The translations under genes and the position numbers were made by a program. The notes beneath the pieces are model-generated. The model was given only the letters and a program-made list of their open reading frames with translations. It was not told the origin of the DNA and did no database searches. From Lishizhenia tianjinensis (GTDB taxonomy: Bacteria > Bacteroidota > Bacteroidia > Flavobacteriales_D > Crocinitomicaceae), in contig CAMBBW010000004.1 of assembly GCA_945863425.1 (NCBI GenBank), positions 1 to 47,058 of the forward strand: 47,058 bases of DNA. The letters run 5' to 3'. Positions 32,544 through 40,866 of this stretch are shown here, piece by piece (position 1 is the stretch's first letter; each line of letters starts with the position of its first letter).

Positions 32544-34118
32544 CTATTTTTTCTCTTTTGAAAGTAAATAGCTTACGGCTCTTTCTGCGTTAATGAAACC
32601 AGCAGATATAGAAACATCATTCATTGCGCCTACTGAATCTGCTTTTTTACGTCCAGGTATAGCAATTTTTTTAGAAGTGATACTTACCGTTTTCATTAAT
32701 ACATCCCGCACTTGTTCCGCCGTTAATTCGGGAAAATAACCACGTATAATAGCCGCAACACCTGCAGCCACTGGAGAAGCCATGCTCGTTCCAGAAGCAT
32801 CTTCGTATTTACCATCCGGAACGGTAGAATAAATATCTACACCCGGAGCAAATAAATCAACTGTTTCTGATCCATAGTTAGAAAAATCTGCAATCAACTT
32901 GCTTCCCTTCTTTGAAACACTACTTGCGCCAACCTCTAACCAATTGGAAGCTGATGTTCCATCATTCATCATGCGAGTGGGGTAAGAATCCTCACTATTT
33001 TTATCCTTTGCATCATTTCCGGCAGCATGAACAAATAACACATCTTTACTTTTGGCATATTTTATAGCATCATCTAATATTTCCTTGCTCGGAGTATAAT
33101 ATTTTCCAAATGACATGTTAATTATTTTCGCTCCATTATCCACTGCATAATATATCGCATTTGCAATGTCCTTATCTCGTTCATCGCCATTTGGAACAGC
33201 TCTAAGTACCATTATTTTTGCATGTTTTGCAATTCCATCTATCCCTATATTGTTACCATTAGTAGCAGCAATAATACCTGAAACATGCGTTCCATGCATA
33301 GCATCTGGGCCTTCATATCGGTTACACCCATAAAATCTTTCGTTTAACGAATTGACATCGTCACCAACAATTACTTGTCGTAAACTATCCGCATTCATTG
33401 TATTACTCCTAATCATGCCACCAATCTGTGCCTCCCCACCCTCGACCTGTTTTTCAATTACGCTAGGAGATATGAATAAAAAAGCACGTTTCAGGTTTTT
33501 TTGTAATTTCAATTCAATAGCATCTTTGGTGGTATAATTTTTATTGGCTTTTTTTGAAAATTCACCTTGCTGTTTTTTAACATTCACAATATACTTTGAT
33601 GCATATTCAATCCCTTTATATTGAGCCATTAATTGCCCTTGCTCCTTGTTAAAATCACTTTTAATTTTTAAAAATTTTTCATAACGGTCTTTATCCCCCT
33701 CATCAATTGAAGAAGCGTCTTTGCCAGCAAAATATCTATTTTCTTTTTGGAACATCCGAGCTATTTCCATAGCCTCATTATTGATATCACCTCCTTGACC
33801 ACCTAAAAATGACCAGCCATTGACATCATCAATGTAACCGTTGTTATCATCATCAATTCCATTAGAGGGGATTTCATCTGAATTAATCCAAATAACATCT
33901 TTTAAATCTGGATGATCCGTTTCAACACCACTATCGATAACGGCAACAACAACCTCTGTGGGTTTTCTATCTGTCAATAATTTGTATGCTTCAGTAGCGC
34001 CAACACCGAAGATTTTATCTTTTTGGGGATGTTTCAGATACCAATTTAATGGTGCTTTTTGAGCAAAACTAGAATGAATTGAAATAATACTACAAACTAA
34101 AAAGAAAGTTTTTTTCAT
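32544..34118 (-). CDS. Secreted S8 family serine peptidase (subtilase)
   Basis: A 524-residue subtilase with signal peptide (MKKTFFLVCSIISIHSSFAQ). The triad is Asp62 (VVAVIDSGVETDHPD), His275 (AMHGTHVSGI) and Ser445 (SGTSMASPVA), with the oxyanion Asn368 in HAAGND. The Asp-to-His distance is about 213 residues instead of the usual 30-60: the region 105-265 is a mostly helical, lysine- and glutamate-rich insert (DKDRYEKFLKIKSDFNKEQ and following), as in several Bacteroidota subtilases. An EF-hand-like DDDNNGYIDDVNGW (89-102) may bind calcium. No T9SS tail is seen; the protein ends shortly after the catalytic domain. It starts 56 bases after the PorP/SprF gene. Confidence 0.92.
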   Translation of the reverse strand: MKKTFFLVCSIISIHSSFAQKAPLNWYLKHPQKDKIFGVGATEAYKLLTDRKPTEVVVAVIDSGVETDHPDLKDVIWINSDEIPSNGIDDDNNGYIDDVNGWSFLGGQGGDINNEAMEIARMFQKENRYFAGKDASSIDEGDKDRYEKFLKIKSDFNKEQGQLMAQYKGIEYASKYIVNVKKQQGEFSKKANKNYTTKDAIELKLQKNLKRAFLFISPSVIEKQVEGGEAQIGGMIRSNTMNADSLRQVIVGDDVNSLNERFYGCNRYEGPDAMHGTHVSGIIAATNGNNIGIDGIAKHAKIMVLRAVPNGDERDKDIANAIYYAVDNGAKIINMSFGKYYTPSKEILDDAIKYAKSKDVLFVHAAGNDAKDKNSEDSYPTRMMNDGTSASNWLEVGASSVSKKGSKLIADFSNYGSETVDLFAPGVDIYSTVPDGKYEDASGTSMASPVAAGVAAIIRGYFPELTAEQVRDVLMKTVSITSKKIAIPGRKKADSVGAMNDVSISAGFINAERAVSYLLSKEKK

Positions 34119-34174
34119 GGATTTAAATTAAACCCCTAAAATAGTAATTTAGATGTTAGAAAATGCAAGAAAAA

Positions 34175-35194
34175 CTATTTCTTCTTTTTCTTCTTTTTGG
34201 TATCGGTTGATTTACTAACTAAACTGTACTTTAAATACAACTCTATTGCTCCAATGCTATTTGTAGCGGTATTTAATTTAGAAACATTGGCATCAAAAGA
34301 TAAACCTGCCATAAACCCATCGATATTCACACCAAAGGATGCAATAATAGCATCATTCCAACGGTAATAAAATCCATATTGAATACTCTTTGTTTTACGC
34401 AAGGTTGTAACACGAGCACCTTCATCCAACATTGTTTCCGCGGATGTACCCAAAACCAATGATTTGTTAGGTCCATTCATATAATAGATTATCTGTGGAC
34501 GAATTTTATACTGGTTTCTACGCGTTGTAAATTCTGCACCTGCATGCAATGTCATAAGTTGATACAATTTATCACCACCGAACGAAAAATCTACCTTAGG
34601 TCGTGTTAGGTGTTTTGCTGAAAAACCTGCAAAATATTTTGACTTGTCATTTCGTTCTAGTTGATAAAAAACTCCGGTCCCTATGTCCAAGGCTGCATAC
34701 GATTTATTTAAATTCTCACCTGAAACAGTTGTTGAATTATACGTATTACCATTCCATTGAGACTCCCAAGTTTGAGAAGATGGATTAAACCCTTGCGTAT
34801 AGAATCCGGGTGAAATCCCAATCGAAAGTTTATTTTGATAATCCAACTGCATGGTGTAATTAACAGGTACAGCAAATGAATTCGTCATAAAACGAGCATC
34901 TCCAGTTTGGTCATTGTAAAAATTTAAACCAACACCAAAGTAATTATCCCTTCCTGTTTGATCCGGAATTTTAATTTCTGCAGCAAGTGAGTTGGTTCGC
35001 ATTGGACTACCATTTATCGTGAAATATTGTAACCTAAAATTGGTGTAAATTGAATAATTAGACCCATCGGTTGCAACAGCAGCAGGATTCACCAACGCAT
35101 TGGATAAATACCAATTACTGGAATGGATTTCTTGTTGAGCCCAAAATGATGCTGAACAAAGTAGAAAAATCTGAAGTATAATATTATTTTTCAT
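34175..35194 (-). CDS. PorP/SprF-family type IX secretion membrane protein
   Basis: A 339-residue outer-membrane barrel with a signal peptide (cut after FWA or before QQEIH) and the family start SSNWYLSNALVNPAAVATDG, the N-P-A motif typical of PorP/SprF. The rest alternates short strands and turns up to LYLKYSLVSKS. PorP/SprF proteins are needed for surface attachment of type B CTD cargo, and the gene directly upstream (3 bases away) encodes just such a cargo. The last residues are seven lysines in a row, an unusual end for a barrel; the final strand therefore is not the C-terminus. Confidence 0.9.
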   Translation of the reverse strand: MKNNIILQIFLLCSASFWAQQEIHSSNWYLSNALVNPAAVATDGSNYSIYTNFRLQYFTINGSPMRTNSLAAEIKIPDQTGRDNYFGVGLNFYNDQTGDARFMTNSFAVPVNYTMQLDYQNKLSIGISPGFYTQGFNPSSQTWESQWNGNTYNSTTVSGENLNKSYAALDIGTGVFYQLERNDKSKYFAGFSAKHLTRPKVDFSFGGDKLYQLMTLHAGAEFTTRRNQYKIRPQIIYYMNGPNKSLVLGTSAETMLDEGARVTTLRKTKSIQYGFYYRWNDAIIASFGVNIDGFMAGLSFDANVSKLNTATNSIGAIELYLKYSLVSKSTDTKKKKKKK

Positions 35195-35197
35195 TCC

Positions 35198-36112
35198 TTA
35201 TCTAAATAAAGTTACATTACCGTTAATTGAACTTGATCTTCCATTTATTAAACGATAGTCTAAAGTATAAACAAATGTCGCAGGATTCTCAGGCTTCCCT
35301 TTAAAACTTCCATCCCACCCTTCACGAGTGTCAGATGTCCTGAAAATAAGTTGGCCATAATGATTGTAAATTCTAAAATCCATTTCTGCAATCGCGCCAC
35401 CCTCTACAAATCCATTCGTAAAATTATTATCTCCATCGACATTTGTTAAAACACGCAATAAATCATTGGAACCATCACCATTTGGCGAAAATGAATTGGG
35501 AACACTTACAACTTCATTAAAATTAACTTGAACTAAAAGGGTATCTGTCGCTGTACAACCACCTGCATTTGTGTAGCTCACAACATAATATGTGTCATAA
35601 AAAGGACTAACTATTAATGAATCTCCATTAGCCACAAGAATAGCATCACCGATAACACCACTTGGATACCAAGTCATTTCACCACCAGCAGGTGTTCCTT
35701 GTGCCCACAAATAGGCTTCTTGAAACATATTAATTGTAGTATCAGCAATAACCAAATAATTTCCGTTAGTCGTATCCGAAATTGTTGCTCCCACAACGGG
35801 CAAATCAGAAACGGTAATTGTTTGACTTGTTGTATTTGAACCAAAGGTATTTGTAACAGTTAACGAAATGGTTATACTTCCAGCTGTTGGAAAACAAACG
35901 GGACCCGGATTTTGACCCGAATAAGAACTTGGTGTTGCTCCAGTAAAAGTCCACGACCAACTCAATCCATTATCCGACGATGTATTTGTTATATCAATAC
36001 ACTCACCAACACACAAAGCGTTATCGGAAACTACAAAACCAGCCGTTGGTAATTGCTGAGCAATTAAAACATGAGCTGTAAGTAATAAAGTCAATCCTAA
36101 AAAGTATTTCAT
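35198..36112 (-). CDS. PKD-domain surface protein with type B (CHU_C-like) T9SS sorting domain
   Basis: A 304-residue secreted protein: signal peptide MKYFLGLTLLLTAHVLIAQ, a PKD domain at about 24-110 (GFVVSDNALCVGECIDITN, WSWTFTGATPSSY, FPTAGSITISLTVTNTFG), a second Ig-like domain at about 110-200, and a C-terminal gliding-motility-associated domain from SVPNSFSPNGDGSNDLLRV to NGNVTLFR. The SFSPNGDG[S/G]ND signature identifies the type B CTD. The pairing with the PorP/SprF gene 3 bases downstream suggests dedicated secretion or anchoring. What it binds is unknown. Confidence 0.9.
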   Translation of the reverse strand: MKYFLGLTLLLTAHVLIAQQLPTAGFVVSDNALCVGECIDITNTSSDNGLSWSWTFTGATPSSYSGQNPGPVCFPTAGSITISLTVTNTFGSNTTSQTITVSDLPVVGATISDTTNGNYLVIADTTINMFQEAYLWAQGTPAGGEMTWYPSGVIGDAILVANGDSLIVSPFYDTYYVVSYTNAGGCTATDTLLVQVNFNEVVSVPNSFSPNGDGSNDLLRVLTNVDGDNNFTNGFVEGGAIAEMDFRIYNHYGQLIFRTSDTREGWDGSFKGKPENPATFVYTLDYRLINGRSSSINGNVTLFR

Positions 36113-36139
36113 TTTAAACGATTTTTCGGTTATAGTTTA

Positions 36140-36147
36140 CGAAAGTA
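36140..36147 (-). promoter_or_regulatory. Candidate -7 box of the PKD-PorP/SprF-subtilase group
   Basis: Reads TACTTTCG on the minus strand, one mismatch from TAnnTTTG, 27 bases before the ATG at 36112. A TTTG lies 21 bases upstream as a -33 element. Confidence 0.45.
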
Positions 36148-36177
36148 ATGAAAAAAGTTTCAACATCACAAAAAATC

Positions 36178-37020
36178 TTAACAACTTGAAAGTAAGATTC
36201 GAACATCATTCATTTCTGACACATCATGAACCCTGATAATATTAGCGCCTTTTGATGTTAAAATTGTTTGCAAAGCAATTGTTCCATGAAGAGAATTTTC
36301 GGGAGTTACACCTAACGTTTTGTAGACCATAGACTTTCGCGAAACCCCTACTAAAATAGGTAAATTAAAGATTTTCAACATTTCAAATTTTCGAATTATC
36401 TCAAAATTTTGTTCCTGCGTTTTTGCAAAACCAAATCCTGGATCAATTATTAAATCATTTAACCCAATAGATTTACAATATGCAATTTTTTGGGAAAGAA
36501 AATTGGTCATATCCAACATGAAACTTTCTGTTTCAAACGGTATTACCGATCTCACAAAACCGGGAGAATGAGTCAATACATAGGGCGTTTTATTTTTGGC
36601 AGCCACCTGTAGAATTGATTCATCTAATTCGCCTGCAGTAACATCATTAATAATATCTACTCCTACATCTATTCCGGCTTGAGCCACTTCTCCATGCACG
36701 GTATCCAGAGAAATAATAAGATTCGGGAATTTCTTTTTGATTACGTCAATTGCAGGAATTACCCGTTCTTTTTCTTCTTTTATCGTCGGTAAAACTGAGC
36801 CGGGTCTGGTTGATGCTCCTCCCACATCCAAAATATCCACTCCACCTTGAATCATTTCCTCTACTTTCAAAAGAATGGACTTTTCATCATTGATTCGACT
36901 ATTTTCATAAAAAGAATCGGGTGTACAATTAATAATTCCCATTATCTTTGGCCGAGATAAATTATAAAGCTCACCTTTAATGTTTATCGAAAAGGAAGTT
37001 GATTGAGTTTCTGTATACAT
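36178..37020 (-). CDS. folP: Dihydropteroate synthase
   Basis: A 280-residue TIM-barrel enzyme that joins p-aminobenzoate to dihydropterin diphosphate in folate synthesis; the sulfonamide target. Motifs are KIMGIINCTPDSFYENSR, ILDVGGASTRPGS, SLDTVHGEVAQAG, DIINDVTAG, LIIDPGFGFAK and LVGVSRKSM. The ATG at 37020 gives the normal N-terminal length, and no other start lies before the essential MGIIN block. It is head to head with the DUF1599 gene: the two starts share the four bases CATG, so each promoter must lie in the other's coding region. Confidence 0.95.
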   Translation of the reverse strand: MYTETQSTSFSINIKGELYNLSRPKIMGIINCTPDSFYENSRINDEKSILLKVEEMIQGGVDILDVGGASTRPGSVLPTIKEEKERVIPAIDVIKKKFPNLIISLDTVHGEVAQAGIDVGVDIINDVTAGELDESILQVAAKNKTPYVLTHSPGFVRSVIPFETESFMLDMTNFLSQKIAYCKSIGLNDLIIDPGFGFAKTQEQNFEIIRKFEMLKIFNLPILVGVSRKSMVYKTLGVTPENSLHGTIALQTILTSKGANIIRVHDVSEMNDVRILLSSC

Positions 37021-37564
37021 GGAAAGTAAAATGAATAAAACTAATATTGAATATACAAATGTAATGAATGTTTGTAGAGATATCTTCGCGAAAAAATCAG
37101 TTGATTATGGAACTTCATGGAGAATATTAAGACCAAGCTCATTGACGGATCAAATTTTCATTAAGGCGCAACGAATACGAACACTTCAAGAAACGGGAGA
37201 AAACAAAGTCGGTGAAAGTTTTGAAGATGCTTTTACGGCTATTGTAAATTACTGCATAATGGCGGTTATTCAAGTACGCATGGGTGCTGAAGTTAAAGAA
37301 GACTTATCAGCCGAAGAGGCGATTGAATCGTATGATAAAATTGCCAAAGAAGCATTTGAACTCATGGAAAATAAAAACCATGATTATGGTGAAGCTTGGA
37401 GAGACATGCGCGTGAGTTCATTAACTGATTTGATTTTAACGAAAGTGCTGCGCATTAAGCAAATGGAGGACAATAAAGGTAAAACGATCATCAGTGAAGG
37501 AATTGAAGGTAATTATTTTGACATGTTGAATTATTCGGTATTTGCGTTAATTCATTTAGGGTAA
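37019..37564 (+). CDS. DUF1599 protein with tandem domain duplication
   Basis: A 181-residue soluble helical protein made of two copies of DUF1599: residues about 13-72 (DIFAKKSVDYGTSWRILRPS, then SLTDQIFIKAQRIRTLQ) and about 105-165 (ELMENKNHDYGEAWRDMRVS, then SLTDLILTKVLRIKQME). The repeated DYG-x-[AS]-W-R-x-[ML]-R-x-SSLTD core and following acidic residues are reminiscent of all-alpha nucleotide hydrolases, but no activity is known. An alternative ATG lies at 37031 (MNKTNIEYT). It is divergent from folP with overlapping starts and sits 73 bases before the MauE/DoxX-thioredoxin gene. Confidence 0.85.
   Translation: MESKMNKTNIEYTNVMNVCRDIFAKKSVDYGTSWRILRPSSLTDQIFIKAQRIRTLQETGENKVGESFEDAFTAIVNYCIMAVIQVRMGAEVKEDLSAEEAIESYDKIAKEAFELMENKNHDYGEAWRDMRVSSLTDLILTKVLRIKQMEDNKGKTIISEGIEGNYFDMLNYSVFALIHLG
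37056..37063 (-). promoter_or_regulatory. Candidate folP -7 box inside the DUF1599 coding region
   Basis: Reads TACATTTG on the minus strand, an exact TAnnTTTG match, 35 bases before the folP ATG and inside the opposite gene. The -33 element is weak. It fits the need for an internal promoter imposed by the overlapping starts. Confidence 0.45.
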
Positions 37565-37610
37565 AATGTTAATGAACTGTTAAGCAATTTCTTCAACTTA
37601 ATTTTATACC

Positions 37611-37618
37611 TATTTTAG
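37611..37618 (+). promoter_or_regulatory. Candidate promoter of the MauE/DoxX-thioredoxin gene
   Basis: TATTTTAG (one mismatch from TAnnTTTG) with TTTC at 37588-37591, 19 bases upstream, and 19 bases before the ATG at 37638. Confidence 0.4.
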
Positions 37619-37637
37619 ATTTACTAAATTTTAAAAT

Positions 37638-38705
37638 ATGGCAACTGTAAAACGTTTTTTACCCTGGACTCTTAGAGTTATTTTATCTGTTTTATTTCTA
37701 CTTTCTGCGGCAGCAAAACTATACCCATCATCTACTTTTGGCATTACTATGTTCGAAATAAAACAACTAATACCATTGGGTTTTGACGCATGTTTTGCAC
37801 CTTATTTTTCACGTTTCATAATTGGTGCGGAAATTTCTTTAGGGTTAGCGCTTTTGCAACCACACTTCTTAAAATCAATTGTTATTCCTGTCAGCACATT
37901 ATTACTTGCGATTTTTGTTGGGCACCTAACCTATGAAGTTATCTCAACAGGGAATGAAGGAAATTGCGGCTGCTTTGGGGCTTTGATTCCAATGACGCCC
38001 GTTGAAGCAATTATTAAAAACTTGCTAGCTATTGGAATGTTAACTTATTTGTTTTTTAATGCTTCGGACAAGGAAAAAGGGAAAAACAACTTTTTCATCT
38101 TGCTTTCATTATTTCTTGGATCCACTTTATTCATGTTCGGATTAACACCAATTGAAAAATGCGATGTTAAAAAAACTGTTTCTTCTCAGCCTGTAATCAT
38201 TGAAGCAGAAAATCCGGAGGAATCAACCCAAAATGTTGGTCTATCTCCAGAAAACGGAAAATCAAATCCAACAGCAGATACCATTAATAAAACAAAAGTT
38301 AACCCTGGACCTAAAAAAGTTACCTCTGCCTTTAGTCAGCTTGTTCCAGGAATAGATGAAGGTAAGAAAATACTCTGCTTCTTTGCGCCTGGTTGTGATC
38401 ATTGTCAAGCAGCAGCCAAATCGCTCGCTCAATTGAGTAAAAGCAATCCTGACCTCCCTAAAGTACATATTATCTTTATGGATGAAGAAACTGAAAAAAT
38501 ACCAGAGTTCTTTAAACTAGCAGGAAAATCGTTTAATCATCAAATATTAGGGATTGCAAAATTCTACAATACACTTGGTTCTTCCAAAGACACTCCTGGA
38601 GTTGCATTACTTTGGAATGGAAACATTATTAAATTCTTTGACGGCACAAACGCCAATCAATACGATGCAGCAAAATTAAAAGCTGAACTCTCCAAAATGA
38701 AGTAA
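37638..38705 (+). CDS. MauE/DoxX-type membrane protein fused to a thioredoxin-like domain (BT_3928-like)
   Basis: A 355-residue protein. The first 170 residues form a DoxX/MauE four-to-five helix membrane domain, with the loop motif NCGCFG (Cys110, Cys112) that MauE-type proteins use for redox. A low-complexity linker (about 180-230) leads to a thioredoxin-like domain with Cys253 and Cys256 in FFAPGCDHCQAAAK and the cis-proline region KDTPGVALLW. The joined parts suggest electron passage across the membrane to periplasmic thiols, much as in DsbD or VKOR fusions; this is inference. In Bacteroidota this family often sits next to folP and DUF1599, as here. Confidence 0.82.
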   Translation: MATVKRFLPWTLRVILSVLFLLSAAAKLYPSSTFGITMFEIKQLIPLGFDACFAPYFSRFIIGAEISLGLALLQPHFLKSIVIPVSTLLLAIFVGHLTYEVISTGNEGNCGCFGALIPMTPVEAIIKNLLAIGMLTYLFFNASDKEKGKNNFFILLSLFLGSTLFMFGLTPIEKCDVKKTVSSQPVIIEAENPEESTQNVGLSPENGKSNPTADTINKTKVNPGPKKVTSAFSQLVPGIDEGKKILCFFAPGCDHCQAAAKSLAQLSKSNPDLPKVHIIFMDEETEKIPEFFKLAGKSFNHQILGIAKFYNTLGSSKDTPGVALLWNGNIIKFFDGTNANQYDAAKLKAELSKMK

Positions 38706-38756
38706 TTCAGGGGCCACACCATTTTATTTTCGATTTCCATTAATCTAATAAAATCG

Positions 38757-38764
38757 TACTTTTG
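38757..38764 (+). promoter_or_regulatory. Promoter of the prolyl oligopeptidase gene
   Basis: TACTTTTG is an exact -7 box, with TTTC at 38734-38737, 19 bases upstream, and 17 bases before the ATG at 38782. Confidence 0.6.
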
Positions 38765-38781
38765 ATGAAAAATTTCTATCT

Positions 38782-40866
38782 ATGAATAAGCTTTTATTCC
38801 TGATTTTCATACCTACATTCATTATGGCACAAAACAATCAGCCTATTGCGACCAAGCAATCTAAAAAGTTAACCGCTCATAATCATACGCGCATTGATGA
38901 TTATTATTGGATGAATGAAAGAGATTCTAAGCCCGTTCTGGATTACATTTCTCTTGAAAATAAACATGCTGAAGCATATTTTGCTCCGTTGAACGGACTG
39001 GTGGATGGGTTAATGAAGGAGTTTGATCAACGTATTAATCCCAATGAAATTTCTGCCCCATTCATTTTGAATGGAAAAACATATCAAGTTAAAAACCTCG
39101 AAGGAAAAGATTATCAGCAAATTTTACACATCGAAAATGGAAAATCAAGTTTGTTTTTTGATGAAAACGAGCGCGCCAAAGGAAAATCTTTCTATGAATT
39201 GAGTGATTGGTCACTTTCTCCCGATAATGAAATTGTTGCCTTGAGTGAGGATTTCATCGGCAGAAGAAAATACACCATATCCTTTCGGATCAATAAAACA
39301 GGTAAATTTTTAAAAGATCAAATTAAAGACGCTAGTGGCGGTGTGGTTTGGGCAAATGATAACAAAACAGTATTCTACGTTAAAAAAGACCAGCAAACAC
39401 TGAGAGAATTTCAAATTTACCGCCATGTTTTAGGTAGTGACTCCAAAAATGATGAGCTCGTGTACCAAGAAAACGACGAAAAATTCAACATTGGTATTGG
39501 AAAAACCATAACAGACAAGTATTTGGTGATTTATGCTTACAGCTCTACCACCTCCGAAATGCAGTTAATTGATGCGAATAATCCAACTGAAAAACCGGTG
39601 GTTTTCCTAAAAAGAGATCCAGGACATTTGTACGAAATTGCGCATCACGAAAAAGGATTTTATATTCTATCAAATAAAAATGCTACCAATAAAAAAATCC
39701 TATTCACCAGTTCGATTCCTACAAATATTGAAAGTTGCTCAGAAATCCAGAAACATAATGAAGGTACATTATTGGAAGGAATGGCCATTTTTAAAAATTT
39801 CTTGTTGATTGAAGAACGAACGAATGGACTGTTGCAAATTAAATTAATCAACCTAAACACTCAAAAGGAAAACTATATTTCTATTGATGAAGAAACCTAT
39901 TATTTGGGATTAGGATTGAATGATGAGTATAACTCTGATGAAATTTTCTACTCTTATAATTCCATGACAACCCCATCAACCGTATTCAAATACAACATGA
40001 ATACAGGAAATAAGACTATTTGGCACCGGAAAGAATTATTGGATAAAACATTTAATTCGGAAGAGTATGAATCACAGCGCATTTGGGCAATTGCCAATGA
40101 TGGTAGTAAAATTCCCGTTAGTATTGTTTATAAAAAAGGGCTTGATTTAGCTACTGCACCGTGTTTATTATACGGTTATGGATCCTATGGATATACAATT
40201 CCTGATGTGTTCAGTGCAACACGACTCAGTTTATTAAACCGCGGATTTGTCTTTGCCTCTGCCCACATTAGAGGAAGCAAATACATGGGTGAAGAATGGT
40301 ACGAAAACGGTAAATTTTTAAAAAAGACAAATACATTTACTGATTTCATTAATGCTGCTGAATTTTTGGGTAATATGAACTATTGCGATAAAAATAAAAT
40401 TTATGCTCAAGGTGGTAGCGCAGGCGGTCTTTTGATGGGAGCAATAACCAATATGGCACCTTATTTATGGAAGGGGATTGTTTCTCAAGTTCCTTTCGTG
40501 GATGTTGTAACGACCATGTCTGATGAGTCCATACCATTAACAACGGGCGAATACGAGGAATGGGGAAATCCAGCGGATTTGGAATATTACCAGTATATGT
40601 TGAAATACTCACCGTATGACAATATTCACCGTATGGATTATCCTGCAATGTATATTACAACTGGTTATCATGACTCTCAAGTACAATACTGGGAACCAAT
40701 GAAATATGTAGCGAAACTAAGAGAAATGCGCACGAATAATGCTCCATTAATCTTTGATTGTAATATGGACGCAGGACATGGCGGAGGATCAGGTAGAACA
40801 AACGAACGATTAGAAGTTGCAAAAGTATATGCGTTTATCCTTGGACTGGAAGGTATTACTAAGTAG
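38782..40866 (+). CDS. Secreted prolyl oligopeptidase / oligopeptidase B family (S9A) peptidase
   Basis: A 694-residue serine peptidase that cuts short peptides. Short signal peptide MNKLLFLIFIPTFIMA. An N-terminal beta-propeller covers about 70-410 (segments such as GKSFYELSDWSLSPDNEIVALSED), and the alpha/beta-hydrolase domain follows. The triad is Ser546 in QGGSAGGLLMG, Asp631 in TGYHDSQVQYW and His666 in DAGHGGGSGR. The N-terminal KKLTAHNHTRIDDYYWMNER is typical of oligopeptidase B (protease II). Length is normal. Its last 38 bases overlap the start of the DUF4421-like gene. Confidence 0.94.
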   Translation: MNKLLFLIFIPTFIMAQNNQPIATKQSKKLTAHNHTRIDDYYWMNERDSKPVLDYISLENKHAEAYFAPLNGLVDGLMKEFDQRINPNEISAPFILNGKTYQVKNLEGKDYQQILHIENGKSSLFFDENERAKGKSFYELSDWSLSPDNEIVALSEDFIGRRKYTISFRINKTGKFLKDQIKDASGGVVWANDNKTVFYVKKDQQTLREFQIYRHVLGSDSKNDELVYQENDEKFNIGIGKTITDKYLVIYAYSSTTSEMQLIDANNPTEKPVVFLKRDPGHLYEIAHHEKGFYILSNKNATNKKILFTSSIPTNIESCSEIQKHNEGTLLEGMAIFKNFLLIEERTNGLLQIKLINLNTQKENYISIDEETYYLGLGLNDEYNSDEIFYSYNSMTTPSTVFKYNMNTGNKTIWHRKELLDKTFNSEEYESQRIWAIANDGSKIPVSIVYKKGLDLATAPCLLYGYGSYGYTIPDVFSATRLSLLNRGFVFASAHIRGSKYMGEEWYENGKFLKKTNTFTDFINAAEFLGNMNYCDKNKIYAQGGSAGGLLMGAITNMAPYLWKGIVSQVPFVDVVTTMSDESIPLTTGEYEEWGNPADLEYYQYMLKYSPYDNIHRMDYPAMYITTGYHDSQVQYWEPMKYVAKLREMRTNNAPLIFDCNMDAGHGGGSGRTNERLEVAKVYAFILGLEGITK

